64,000 bases of DNA from Phocaeicola intestinalis (GTDB lineage: Bacteria > Bacteroidota > Bacteroidia > Bacteroidales > Bacteroidaceae). Under the pieces are notes generated by a model. That model made no database searches and was not told the DNA's origin. It was given only the letters and a program-made list of their open reading frames with translations. Numbering within the stretch: position 1 is the first letter of the stretch; each line of letters opens with the position of its first letter. Positions 45,497 through 54,207 of this stretch are shown piece after piece. Both the position numbers and the translations under genes were made by a program. Location of the stretch: NCBI RefSeq assembly GCF_014837065.1, contig NZ_JACSPP010000011.1, positions 1-64,000 of the forward strand. The letters run 5' to 3'.

Positions 45497-45711
45497 CCAA
45501 AGAAACATTTATGATAGAAGAACTATCCAAGGAAATCGTGCTCCTCTTAATGGAAGAGCACGGAATGGATTTGAAAGAAGCCCTCCGCACACTCTATACT
45601 TCGGACACCTATGCCAAGCTGACAAACCTCCGCACGGGGCTGTTTTCGCAAAGCACCGCATACGTGTACGAATACCTTGAGCACGAACTGGCAACAGGGA
45701 AAATGGCATAA
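45493..45711 (+). CDS. small DUF3791-like protein, third gene of the locus
   Basis: 72 residues, starting MTKETFMIEELSKEIVLLLM. ATG overlaps the stop of the DUF3990 remnant (ATGA), as expected for an operon. EEHGMDLKEALRTLYTSDTYAKLTNLRTGLFSQSTAYVYEYLEHE is a mixed alpha pattern seen in small proteins that flank DUF3990. The length and acidic character fit an antitoxin-like role, but this is inference. Confidence 0.65.
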   Translation: MTKETFMIEELSKEIVLLLMEEHGMDLKEALRTLYTSDTYAKLTNLRTGLFSQSTAYVYEYLEHELATGKMA

Positions 45712-45737
45712 AAACAATCTGCGTTTCAAGAATTAGC

Positions 45738-46652
45738 ATGCCCACCCTCTACGTCATCAGCCCGCCACGGGAGATATTCGAAGGCATTCGTCCCGAAGTG
45801 AGGCAGCACATCGTGATGCTGCCCGACTTCCTGCGCTATCCCTCCGGACGATTCAAAGGAATCACCCGAAGCCTGCTGGCGGGACGCATCCCCTTGCCCA
45901 AGCGAATCTTATATTATTGGTTCCCGAAGAAATACTTCGACCGGATTATCCATGCTGAGGCAGGCGATGCCATCTTGATTTACGAAGCGTGCAACGTGCG
46001 GGTGCTCCGCGCCATCCGCCCTTACCTGCCCGAGGGAGTGCCCTGCTACATTTACTATTGCAACCCCGTCGGCACCACCTTCCGCCGTCCTGCCGAAGAA
46101 CTGCAAGCCATCCGAGTCCTCGGATACCGCCTGACGAGCTTCGACCCCTGCGAGGCGGAACGCTACGGAATGGCATATACTGGACAATACTTCCGTTATC
46201 CCGAACATCAGCCCGACAACATCGACTCCGATTGCTTCTTCTGCGGCCTGCCCAAAGATCGCGCCGGCACGCTGCAACGCCTCCGCACACGCCTTGAAGC
46301 CGAAGGCCTCACGTGCGATTTCGTTATCCCCCACACGCCGGCGGAGAAGCTCACCTATCCCCAGTACCTCGACCGCCTTGCCCGCACGCGCTGCGTTATT
46401 GACATCAGCCAGAAGGGACAGACCGGCCTGACGCGCCGCCCCCTCGAAGCCCTCTTCTACGGCAAAAAGCTCTTGACCGATAATCCGGAGATAGCACGCT
46501 ATGACTTCTACCGTCCGCAAAACGTCTTTATCCTTGGCAAGGATCCGGAAGAACAGCTCCGCGCCTTCATCGAAAGCCCCCTTGCCGAAGTGCCCGAAAC
46601 CGTCCGCGCCGCCTACGACGTAAACGAGTGGATAAGGCATTACCTGCCGTGA
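45738..46652 (+). CDS. putative glycosyltransferase (GT-B/CgeB-like)
   Basis: 304 residues, no signal or membrane segment. The C-terminal half holds VIDISQKGQTGLTRRPLEALFYGKKLLTDN, the pattern of sugar-nucleotide binding regions in CgeB-like and LPS core transferases of the GT-B fold. The N-terminal half is less typical. Sits between the flippase and other transferase genes, supporting a role in surface glycan synthesis. The specific sugar is unknown. Confidence 0.65.
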   Translation: MPTLYVISPPREIFEGIRPEVRQHIVMLPDFLRYPSGRFKGITRSLLAGRIPLPKRILYYWFPKKYFDRIIHAEAGDAILIYEACNVRVLRAIRPYLPEGVPCYIYYCNPVGTTFRRPAEELQAIRVLGYRLTSFDPCEAERYGMAYTGQYFRYPEHQPDNIDSDCFFCGLPKDRAGTLQRLRTRLEAEGLTCDFVIPHTPAEKLTYPQYLDRLARTRCVIDISQKGQTGLTRRPLEALFYGKKLLTDNPEIARYDFYRPQNVFILGKDPEEQLRAFIESPLAEVPETVRAAYDVNEWIRHYLP

Positions 46653-46671
46653 TTTTTACAATCATAAAAAA

Positions 46672-46750
46672 GAATACCGCAAACATCCCATGTAGAGGCA
46701 TATTGCATACGTCCGAATGTGCCAACTTATCCACACGGATGTTTTCGGGA
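46672..46750. repeat. decayed half copy of the GTAGGGGCGTAT palindromic element
   Basis: Reads like the reverse of 26272-26400 over about 78 bases (CCGCAAACATCCCATGTAG, CCGAATGTGCCAACTTATCC, GATGTTTTCGGG) with scattered changes; the second arm is not recognisable. Confidence 0.6.
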
Positions 46751-46815
46751 CACGGTTTTTGGGGACCGGAAGACACTTTCCTCTGCTTCGAAGGTGGATT
46801 ATCGGAAAATAAAAC

Positions 46816-46823
46816 TAACTTTG
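46816..46823 (+). promoter_or_regulatory. -7 box TAACTTTG of the GT gene at 46849
   Basis: Full TAnnTTTG match, 25 bases before the start codon. Confidence 0.55.
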
Positions 46824-46848
46824 GACGTGAATTTAAGACAACTCAATT

Positions 46849-47844
46849 ATGACCGATTACATAGCTACTTGGTTCTACCGCGAATCGGCGGACGAGGCGA
46901 GCTTCTACCCGCAGATGGGGCAGAAGGGCGACTCAGCACTGGTGCACTCGGTGTATATGCAGATACAGGTGCCTTTCTTCCGCACCTTCCGGCACTATAA
47001 CCCTGCGGCACGGCTGCTGTTCTTCACGAATCTGAAGCGTGAAGGATTGCCCCGTTTCCTGCTGGAATTGTTCGATGAATTAAGCGTGGAGACCGTCACA
47101 CTTCCTTATACACGGCGTCCGCCGAAGGGATGGTACGAAGCATGGCAGAACCAATTCTATCTATACGATATTCTTAGCGGGATGGACGGACGGATGCAGG
47201 CGGATGATACGTTGCTGGTGTGCGATGCTGATTGTTTGTGCCGTATGCCGCTTGACCCACTTTTCGATGAAATCCGCAACAATGGGAGTGCACTCTATGA
47301 GTTTATCACCGACCGTTCCGCTACTATTAACGGCATCACCCTGCCGCAGATGGAAGCGTTCTACGAAGCCTGCTACAACAAACCTCCCCGTTTGCCACTT
47401 GCTTACTACGGAGGGGAATTCATCGGGCTGAGAGGCGACAACGTACGCCGTATCAATGAGGCATATCCTGAACTTTGGGCGTTCAACCTTGCCCAAGCCG
47501 GCCTCCAAGCTCCCAAACTGAACGAAGAAGCGCACGTGCTCAGCATGCTTGCCGAGCGGCTGGACTTACGCAATGCCATAGCAAACCGTTATGTAAAGCG
47601 GATGTGGACTTCTCCGCAATTCAACAACGTCCGTCCCGGAGACGAGCATCTTGCCGTATGGCATCTGCCTTACGAGAAAAAGCGGGGGCTGTACCGCCTC
47701 TTCCGGCTCCTCGAAAAGCAAAAAGGCCTGGGCGATGAGGCCCGCTTTTGGGAAAAGGCAAAAGCGTGGACGGGCGTGCCTGCCGTGAGCCTCGTCAAGC
47801 GTCTGCGCGACCGGTGGACAACCTTGCGGATGCGATTCGATTGA
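46849..47844 (+). CDS. putative GT-A nucleotide-sugar transferase
   Basis: 331 residues, soluble. LVCDADCLCRMPLDPLF (near 122-138) contains the D-x-D of GT-A transferases; YYGGEFIGLRGDNV and LNEEAHVLSML follow, as in proteins that add a sugar to a surface polymer. N-terminus (MTDYIATWFYRESADEASF) is unusual for known families, so no acceptor or donor is proposed. Has its own promoter. Confidence 0.65.
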   Translation: MTDYIATWFYRESADEASFYPQMGQKGDSALVHSVYMQIQVPFFRTFRHYNPAARLLFFTNLKREGLPRFLLELFDELSVETVTLPYTRRPPKGWYEAWQNQFYLYDILSGMDGRMQADDTLLVCDADCLCRMPLDPLFDEIRNNGSALYEFITDRSATINGITLPQMEAFYEACYNKPPRLPLAYYGGEFIGLRGDNVRRINEAYPELWAFNLAQAGLQAPKLNEEAHVLSMLAERLDLRNAIANRYVKRMWTSPQFNNVRPGDEHLAVWHLPYEKKRGLYRLFRLLEKQKGLGDEARFWEKAKAWTGVPAVSLVKRLRDRWTTLRMRFD

Positions 47845-48104
47845 TTTACGATTTTACTATTTACTATTTATGCGAATCAGAAGTTAAACGTAGTTATGTT
47901 TCACAGGAGTTATCACTTCGTTCAGGAGTTAAAAGCCAATAGCTTTACTTCTGAAAGCGGTGCAAAAGGTATTGGCATCTAACTCCCAGCCCGCATTGGC
48001 GGGCGATAACTACCTATAACTCCCTTTTAACTCCTGATTGGCATTATTTACAATGCCGCATGGAGAAATAGTAAATCTAAATTGTAAAATATAAAAATAA
48101 AACC
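47845..48104. repeat. 260-bp nested palindrome between glycosyltransferase genes
   Basis: Outer arms around TTTACTATTTACTATTT and AAATAGTAAATC, inner arms AGGAGTTAAAAGCCAATAG and CTTTTAACTCCTGATTGG, and a central CCCGC/GCGGG stem. The whole gap is therefore one large imperfect hairpin with no coding sense. Confidence 0.55.
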
Positions 48105-49001
48105 ATGAAAATACTGACTATCATTGTATCTTATAACTTCACCCGATGGATAAAACCTTGTCTGGAGAGCCTGTCCCGCTCGGATTATCCCACCGATGTG
48201 CTGGTTATCGACAACGGGTCGCAAGACGATACCATGCAAACCATCCGAAACGCTTACCCGCATGTGCGCCTCATCGCCAACGGAGAGAACTTAGGTTTCG
48301 GACAGGCGAACAACATCGGCATGCGCCTTGCGCTGGAAGAAGGCTATGATGCCGTATTCCTGCTGAACCAAGACGCATGGGTGGCGCCGGACAGCATCGG
48401 ATTCCTGGCTGCCCAGGCAGAGAAACACCCCGAATACGGCATCCTCTCGCCTGTACACTTGAACGGAACGGGCAACCGGCTGGACCATGGATTCGCCAGC
48501 TATGTGCATCAGACCGACCCTGCACGCATTCCGCACGACCAGGACGTGATAGAAGCCCCTTTCATCAACGCGGCATTCTGGTTCATCCCCGTCCGCACGC
48601 TGAAGAGACTGGGCGGATTTTCGCCCCTCTTCTACCATTATGGCGAAGACAAGGACTACGTGAACCGCCTGCACCGCCACGGATTGAAAGTGGGCTATGT
48701 GCCGGAAGCATACGGGAACCACGACCGCCAGTCGCGCCCCATGACCCGTGAGGTGTTTTTCCGCACCGAGTACGTGTATCTGCTCTCCGAGTACACCAAC
48801 CTGAACCGCACCTTCGGAAACGCTTTCGCCTATAGCGTCCTTGCCTGCGTGAAGAAAAGCCTGCTCGCCTTCATGCATCATAAGTGGAAAGACGGATGCA
48901 CCTATCTGCATCTTGCCTTGAAGCTAAGTGGAAAGACGCACGAAGTTATATGCATCCGCCGGCGAACCCGCATGGAAGCGCCGCACTTCTTACTTGAATG
49001 A
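48105..49001 (+). CDS. glycosyltransferase family 2 (rhamnosyltransferase-like)
   Basis: 298 residues with the GT2 pattern: LTIIVSYN at the start, VIDNGSQDDT near 36, ENLGFGQANNIGM near 68, LNQDAWV (the metal-binding D-x-D position) near 88, and GEDKDYVNRLHRHG near 181 for acceptor activation. Proteins of this type add rhamnose or related sugars to LPS O-chains or capsules. Cytoplasmic, in the surface glycan patch. Confidence 0.88.
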   Translation: MKILTIIVSYNFTRWIKPCLESLSRSDYPTDVLVIDNGSQDDTMQTIRNAYPHVRLIANGENLGFGQANNIGMRLALEEGYDAVFLLNQDAWVAPDSIGFLAAQAEKHPEYGILSPVHLNGTGNRLDHGFASYVHQTDPARIPHDQDVIEAPFINAAFWFIPVRTLKRLGGFSPLFYHYGEDKDYVNRLHRHGLKVGYVPEAYGNHDRQSRPMTREVFFRTEYVYLLSEYTNLNRTFGNAFAYSVLACVKKSLLAFMHHKWKDGCTYLHLALKLSGKTHEVICIRRRTRMEAPHFLLE

Positions 49002-49046
49002 AACAACCCGCTATTAATTATTAACTATTAATTATTCATTAAAGCC

Positions 49047-49955
49047 ATGTACGCTCCGATTCTCCTTTTCGTCTACAACCGCCCCGAACATACACGCCGG
49101 GTTATCGAATCTTTGCAAACCAATGTTGAGGCAATAGAGAGCCGCCTCTTTATCTATGCCGACCAAGCCCGAAACGAGGCAGACCGTCCGAATGTGGACG
49201 AAGTGCGCCGGTACATCCGGAGCATCGGAGGCTTTAAACAGGTTACACTTATCGAACGCTCCGAGAACTGGGGTCTTGCCCGCAACATCATCGATGGCGT
49301 AAGCACGCAGGTCAATGCCTACGGACGGGTGATTGTGCTGGAAGACGACCTGGTGGTGTCGCCCTACTTCCTGCGCTTTATGAACGATGCGCTGGAGACG
49401 TACAAAGACGAAGAGCGGGTAGGACATATCCAGGCGTGCGACTTCACGAAAGACCCTTCGCTGCCCGACACCTTCCTTATCAAGTGGACCGGAAGCTGGG
49501 GCTGGGCAACGTGGGCACGTGCATGGCGGCATTTCAATCCCGACGGGAAAGCCTTGCTCGCCCAGCTGGAAGAACGCCGCCTGACCCACACCTTTGATTT
49601 CAACGGGAATTATCCCTTCACCCGCATGCTGCGCCACCAGATAGCCGGCAAGAACAATTCGTGGGCAATACGCTGGAACGCCAGCCTGTTCCTCGCCGGT
49701 ATCCTTTCGCTGAACGTGGGCAAATCGCTGGTGCAGAACACCGGATTCGACGGCACGGGCACGAATTGCGGAGGCGGAGGCCTCTATGCTTCCGACCTGT
49801 GGATGCATCCGCTCCCCGTCGTCCCTATTTCCCCCATCGCGGAGAACCAAGAAGCCCGCCGTGCCTTCGCCCGCTATTATCACCGCACCAACGGCTTTTG
49901 GGCGAAAGCCATCCGGCGCATCAAGCGGACGTTGCGGGGAGACTTCGGAGCTTAG
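49047..49955 (+). CDS. glycosyltransferase family 2-like protein
   Basis: 302 residues: APILLFVYNRPEHTRRVIES at the start, VLEDDLVVSPYFL near 95 as the metal site, GSWGWATWARAWRHF near 150, and GFDGTGTNCGGG later. This pattern is common in Bacteroidota transferases next to capsule or LPS genes. It is preceded by a short ATTAATTATT array and followed by a long repeat tract. Confidence 0.82.
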   Translation: MYAPILLFVYNRPEHTRRVIESLQTNVEAIESRLFIYADQARNEADRPNVDEVRRYIRSIGGFKQVTLIERSENWGLARNIIDGVSTQVNAYGRVIVLEDDLVVSPYFLRFMNDALETYKDEERVGHIQACDFTKDPSLPDTFLIKWTGSWGWATWARAWRHFNPDGKALLAQLEERRLTHTFDFNGNYPFTRMLRHQIAGKNNSWAIRWNASLFLAGILSLNVGKSLVQNTGFDGTGTNCGGGGLYASDLWMHPLPVVPISPIAENQEARRAFARYYHRTNGFWAKAIRRIKRTLRGDFGA

Positions 49956-50319
49956 TTCTCACCACAGATTACACAAAAGGCGTTACAATTGTTACAATTA
50001 CAATTATTTTTTAGCGATTTCAATGGGAGGAGAAAAGTGAACATAAAATTTATATTATATATATTATATTATAATATATATAATATACTATAATAATCAA
50101 TACACTCTTCCTTTTTATGCCACACACAGAAAAAGCCGTTTTCAATTAATTGTAATTGTAACAATTGTAACGCTTCTGCCTCCGTTACAATCATTACAAT
50201 TACAATTAGCCTTCATGAATATCTGCCACGATTGAAGACTATCTAAATAAAAATGCCTCAAAACAAACAAGATTCCATTTATTTTCTTTACTTTGTAGGA
50301 AGAAAAAAAACTACCGACT
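49956..50319. repeat. GTTACAATT palindromic tract before rnr
   Basis: Arms 49981-50006 and 50147-50172 are perfect 26-bp complements made of GTTACAATT words; a third near-copy in the first orientation lies at 50183-50208. The loop holds an almost pure A/T stretch (50043-50095, TATATTATA words), and the left flank half of a CCACAGATTACAC unit (49963-49976). No gene here; it separates the glycan patch from rnr. Confidence 0.75.
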
Positions 50320-52467
50320 ATGGCTAAGAAGAAGAAAGAAAAAAAAGGCGGGAAACGCATGAAGAAAAAAGAACTCGCCGAACTGCTCATCAGTTATTTC
50401 CAACTGCGGGCAGGACAGGCCTTCGGGCTGAAACAATTGTTCAGGGGGTTGAAACTCACTACACACCCCTTGAAAATGCTCTGCACGGATATCCTGCAAG
50501 AAATGGCTGAGGACGGATTCCTCATCAAAACCGAAGACGGACAATATAAACTGAACGATAAAGGACAAGTGCTGACCGGTATCTTCCAGCGCAAAAGCAA
50601 CGGTAAGAACTCGTTTACGCCCGATGACGGAGGAGAACCCATCTTCATCGCCGAACGCAACGCGGCACACGCCATGAACGGTGACAGGGTAAAAGTGAGC
50701 CTTTGTGCACGCCGCAAGCGCAAAGAACCCGAAGGGCAGGTCATCGAAATCCTGGAACACGCCAAGACCACCTTCGTAGGCACGCTGAAAGTGACCAAGA
50801 ACTACGCTTTCCTGCTCACCGAATCGAGCACGCTGGCAAACGACATCTTCATCCCGAAGGAAAAGCTGAAAGGCGGAAAGGACGGCGACAAGGCGGTGGT
50901 GCGCATCACCGAGTGGCCCGACGAGGCGAAGAATCCTTTCGGCGAAGTAGTGGACGTGCTGGGCAAGGCAGGCGACAACAATACCGAGATGCATGCCATC
51001 CTGGCGGAATACGGGCTGCCCTATACCTATCCGGCATCGGTGGAAGCCGCGGCGGAGAAACTCTCGGCGGAAATCACCCCCGAGGACTATGCCGAGCGTG
51101 AGGACTTCCGCACCGTGACCACCTTCACCATCGACCCCAAGGACGCGAAAGACTTCGACGACGCCCTCTCCATCCGCCCGCTGAAGCCGGGGCTGTGGGA
51201 AGTGGGCGTGCATATCGCCGACGTGTCGCACTACGTGAAGGAAGGCGGCGCCATCGACAAGGAGGCCGTGAAGCGCGCCACCTCGGTATACCTGGTCGAC
51301 CGCACCATCCCGATGCTTCCCGAACGCCTGTGCAACTTCATCTGCTCGCTCCGCCCCAATGAAGAAAAGCTCGCCTACTCGGTCATCTTCACCCTCAACG
51401 ACAACGCCGAAGTGAAGGATTACCGCATCCGCCACACGGTCATCAAGTCGGACCGCCGCTTCACCTACGAAGAGGCGCAAGCCATCATCGAGACCGGAAC
51501 GGGCGACTATACCTACGAAATACTGGAACTGAACCGCCTCGCCCAACAGCTCCGCGCACGGCGCATGGCAGCAGGCTCCATCGACTTCGACCGCGTGGAA
51601 GTGAAATTCGAAATCGACGAAAAAGGCAAGCCGCTGAGCGTGTACTTCAAACAATCGAAAGAAGCCAACAAGCTGATAGAGGAATTCATGCTGCTGGCAA
51701 ACCGCACCGTGGCGGAACACATCGGCAAAGTGCCCAAAAACAAGAAGCCGAAAGTATTCCCCTACCGTATCCACGACCTGCCCGACCCGATGAAGCTGGA
51801 AAACCTGAACCAGTTCATCGCCCGCTTCGGCTACAAGATACGCACGGGGGGAAGCAAGACCGAAGTGTCGCGCTCGCTCAACCGCCTGCTCAGCGACGTG
51901 TCGGGCAAGAAAGAGCAGAACCTCATCGAGACGGTATCGCTCCGCGCCATGCAGAAAGCCCGCTACTCCATTCATAACATCGGGCACTACGGGCTGGCGT
52001 TCGACTATTACACCCACTTCACCTCGCCCATCCGCCGCTATCCCGACCTGATGGTGCACCGCCTCCTCACCCGCTACGAAGCCGGAGGGCGCACCGCCCA
52101 AGCCGACAAGTACGAGGAATTGTGCGAGCACAGCTCTGCCATGGAGCAGACCGCGGCAAGCGCCGAACGCGCCTCCGTGAAGTACAAGCAAGTAGAGTTT
52201 ATGGGCGAACGCATCGGCAACGTGTACGACGGTGTCATCTCGGGCGTCACCGAATGGGGCATCTACGTGGAAATCAACGAGAACAAGTGCGAAGGCATGG
52301 TGCCGATGCGCGACCTGGGCGATGATTACTACGAGTTCGACGAGAAAAACTACTGCCTCATCGGACGCCGCCATCACCGCAAGTTCAGCCTGGGCGACCC
52401 GGTGAAAATCAAGGTGGCACGCGCCAACCTGGAGAAGAAGCAGCTCGACTTCACGCTGGCGGAATAA
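50320..52467 (+). CDS. rnr: ribonuclease R
   Basis: 3'-5' exoribonuclease of 715 residues acting on structured RNA in the cytoplasm. N-terminal helix-turn-helix-like part (about 10-85), cold-shock OB folds (about 90-235), RNB catalytic domain (about 250-590) with the four aspartates D272, D278, D280 and D281 in DPKDAKDFDDA, and an S1 domain (about 630-715). It starts with a basic stretch KKKKEKKGGKRMKKK. A downstream ATG (50359) is less likely because it would remove that stretch. Confidence 0.95.
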   Translation: MAKKKKEKKGGKRMKKKELAELLISYFQLRAGQAFGLKQLFRGLKLTTHPLKMLCTDILQEMAEDGFLIKTEDGQYKLNDKGQVLTGIFQRKSNGKNSFTPDDGGEPIFIAERNAAHAMNGDRVKVSLCARRKRKEPEGQVIEILEHAKTTFVGTLKVTKNYAFLLTESSTLANDIFIPKEKLKGGKDGDKAVVRITEWPDEAKNPFGEVVDVLGKAGDNNTEMHAILAEYGLPYTYPASVEAAAEKLSAEITPEDYAEREDFRTVTTFTIDPKDAKDFDDALSIRPLKPGLWEVGVHIADVSHYVKEGGAIDKEAVKRATSVYLVDRTIPMLPERLCNFICSLRPNEEKLAYSVIFTLNDNAEVKDYRIRHTVIKSDRRFTYEEAQAIIETGTGDYTYEILELNRLAQQLRARRMAAGSIDFDRVEVKFEIDEKGKPLSVYFKQSKEANKLIEEFMLLANRTVAEHIGKVPKNKKPKVFPYRIHDLPDPMKLENLNQFIARFGYKIRTGGSKTEVSRSLNRLLSDVSGKKEQNLIETVSLRAMQKARYSIHNIGHYGLAFDYYTHFTSPIRRYPDLMVHRLLTRYEAGGRTAQADKYEELCEHSSAMEQTAASAERASVKYKQVEFMGERIGNVYDGVISGVTEWGIYVEINENKCEGMVPMRDLGDDYYEFDEKNYCLIGRRHHRKFSLGDPVKIKVARANLEKKQLDFTLAE

Positions 52468-52498
52468 CCCTGCCTCAACTGTATCTGATACACCGATT

Positions 52499-52546
52499 CA
52501 CCACAGAGGACACACTGAAATCATTTTACCCATGGCCTCTGTGGTG
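52499..52546. terminator. CACCACAGAGG hairpin after rnr
   Basis: Arms CACCACAGAGG (52499-52509) and CCTCTGTGGTG (52536-52546), perfect over 11 bp, 32 bases after the rnr stop. Confidence 0.6.
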
Positions 52547-52601
52547 ATATATGAATAGGATATTCTCCGGAAGTCCTTAAAATTTTCCACTAGCACTGCT
52601 A

Positions 52602-52630
52602 TTGATTTCCACAAGAAGTTTGTAATTTTG
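52602..52630 (+). promoter_or_regulatory. promoter of the JetABC-like operon
   Basis: TTG at 52602-52604 and TAATTTTG at 52623-52630 with an 18-bp spacer, 20 bases before the start of the first gene. Confidence 0.5.
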
Positions 52631-52650
52631 CACACTAATTGAAAATAAGA

Positions 52651-54114
52651 ATGGCGTTACAAACTGAAGTGTTATCCGAAATCCTGCGAACTTCGCCTTG
52701 CGTGGAACTGCTCCGCTTGCGCAACCGGCAACTGATTATCCTATTTCTTTTCAAAATGTTCTATCATAGGCAGACCGCCGTGCCTTTCGAATCCTTACGC
52801 ATGCAACTGGCCGACTACCTGAGCGCTGTACGACTAGAACAGGACGAAGAAAGCGGCATCACAGAATTCGATTCATTCGAGGAAAAGGCAGGCAAATACA
52901 TCCAACGGTGGACCGACAAAGGATTCTTGCGCAACTATCAGGAAGAAACAGGCGAAGTATTTTACGAGCTATCACTCTATACCAGCAAAACCATCGACTG
53001 GCTGCTGAGCCTGAAACGTGAGGAATTCGTGGGCACGGAATCGAAATTCATGAATCTCTTCGGACAACTGAAGGAACTGGTAGAGTTTACCAACGAAGAC
53101 AAGGAAGAGCGCATACGGATGCTGGAAGAGAAAAAGCGCGAGATAGAACACCAAATTCAGTCCATCCGTGCAGGAGGTGACGCACAGATATTCGAGGAAT
53201 ACCAGATATTGCCTCGCTTCAAGCAAATCAGCCAGTCGGCAAAAGAATTGCTTTCCGACTTCAAAGAGGTAGAAGAAAACTTTAAAAGCATTACCAAGGA
53301 CATCTACCGCCGACATGCCGACGGAGCATATTCAAAAGGTGACATCCTGGGCTTTACCTTCGATGCCTTGGCAAACCTACAACAGAGTCCGCAAGGCAAA
53401 AGCTTTTATGCCTTTTGGGATTTCCTGCTGACCCCTTCATTACAACACACATGGGATGAACTGGTGGAACACCTCTACGACACGCTGGACGACAAGCGGT
53501 TGGAGGTGAACGACACCTTCCTGAAAAATATGAAGCAATACCTCTATTCCGCCGGGAAAAAAGTATATCAGGCAAATGACAAGATGGCAGAGAAACTAAG
53601 CCGCATCATCTGCGAAAACGGAACGATACCTACCATTGCCACCCAACGGGTGATAACCGACATCCAGTCGTCCCTGTTAGCATTGGCACAAAAAGGCATC
53701 ACGCCCGATGTATCGCTGGAAGTAGAAACACTACCTGATATCAATATGCCTCTGGAACGGAAACTCACCTTGGAACGAAACGTAGAAGTCATCTATCGAC
53801 AAGCATTGGAAATGGCAAGTTCGGACATCAGCGAAGCCCATTCGGCAGAGAACCTGTTCGTGCAAAACCGTATAGACCGACGCACATTGAAACAACACAT
53901 TCAGCATGCCTTGCGACACAAGCGTCAGACTACATTAGGCGATGTCATCCAGGAAAACGGTGGCTTGCAGCAGGGTTTGTCGGAATTATTCGGCTACATC
54001 AGTGTAATACGCGATTTCCGGCATATCATCCATGCCGAGCGGACACAGACCGTAACGTTCGACGAAACACAGCACAAAGCAATTGTTATTCCAGAAATCA
54101 TTGTCGTGCGATGA
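52651..54114 (+). CDS. jetA: JetA/MksF-like subunit (DUF3375)
   Basis: 487 residues, the kleisin-like subunit of an SMC-type complex of the Wadjet/MksBEF class. The start LRTSPCVELLRLRNRQLIILFL and the winged-helix pattern after it fit DUF3375 (type I JetA). A helical middle (about 130-230, EKKREIEHQIQSIRAGG) and a C-terminal winged helix with LSELFGYISVIRDF follow. It should bridge the two heads of the JetC dimer. MALQTEV at 52651 is chosen over an ATG 12 bases upstream (frame MKIRMAL), since both are possible but the promoter is close. The 93-bp gap to jetB contains a small ACAGAGGA/TCCTCTGT hairpin. Confidence 0.78.
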   Translation: MALQTEVLSEILRTSPCVELLRLRNRQLIILFLFKMFYHRQTAVPFESLRMQLADYLSAVRLEQDEESGITEFDSFEEKAGKYIQRWTDKGFLRNYQEETGEVFYELSLYTSKTIDWLLSLKREEFVGTESKFMNLFGQLKELVEFTNEDKEERIRMLEEKKREIEHQIQSIRAGGDAQIFEEYQILPRFKQISQSAKELLSDFKEVEENFKSITKDIYRRHADGAYSKGDILGFTFDALANLQQSPQGKSFYAFWDFLLTPSLQHTWDELVEHLYDTLDDKRLEVNDTFLKNMKQYLYSAGKKVYQANDKMAEKLSRIICENGTIPTIATQRVITDIQSSLLALAQKGITPDVSLEVETLPDINMPLERKLTLERNVEVIYRQALEMASSDISEAHSAENLFVQNRIDRRTLKQHIQHALRHKRQTTLGDVIQENGGLQQGLSELFGYISVIRDFRHIIHAERTQTVTFDETQHKAIVIPEIIVVR

Positions 54115-54125
54115 AGTGCATGTTT

Positions 54126-54161
54126 ACAGAGGACACTGAGTATTTCAATTATTTCCTCTGT
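54126..54161. repeat. small hairpin between jetA and jetB
   Basis: ACAGAGGA (54126-54133) and TCCTCTGT (54154-54161) form an 8-bp stem related to the hairpin after rnr (52499-52546). It may tune the amount of JetB and JetC made relative to JetA. Confidence 0.45.
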
Positions 54162-54207
54162 GGTAAGCCCAAACTCCAAAACCCAAGAACTTAAAACTCA
54201 AAAACGA

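Noticed and set aside
50311..52377. 688-codon minus-strand frame opposite rnr
   Set aside because: Shadow of the high-GC rnr coding frame; residues are H/V/F/G-rich as in antisense frames, while rnr has intact catalytic motifs.
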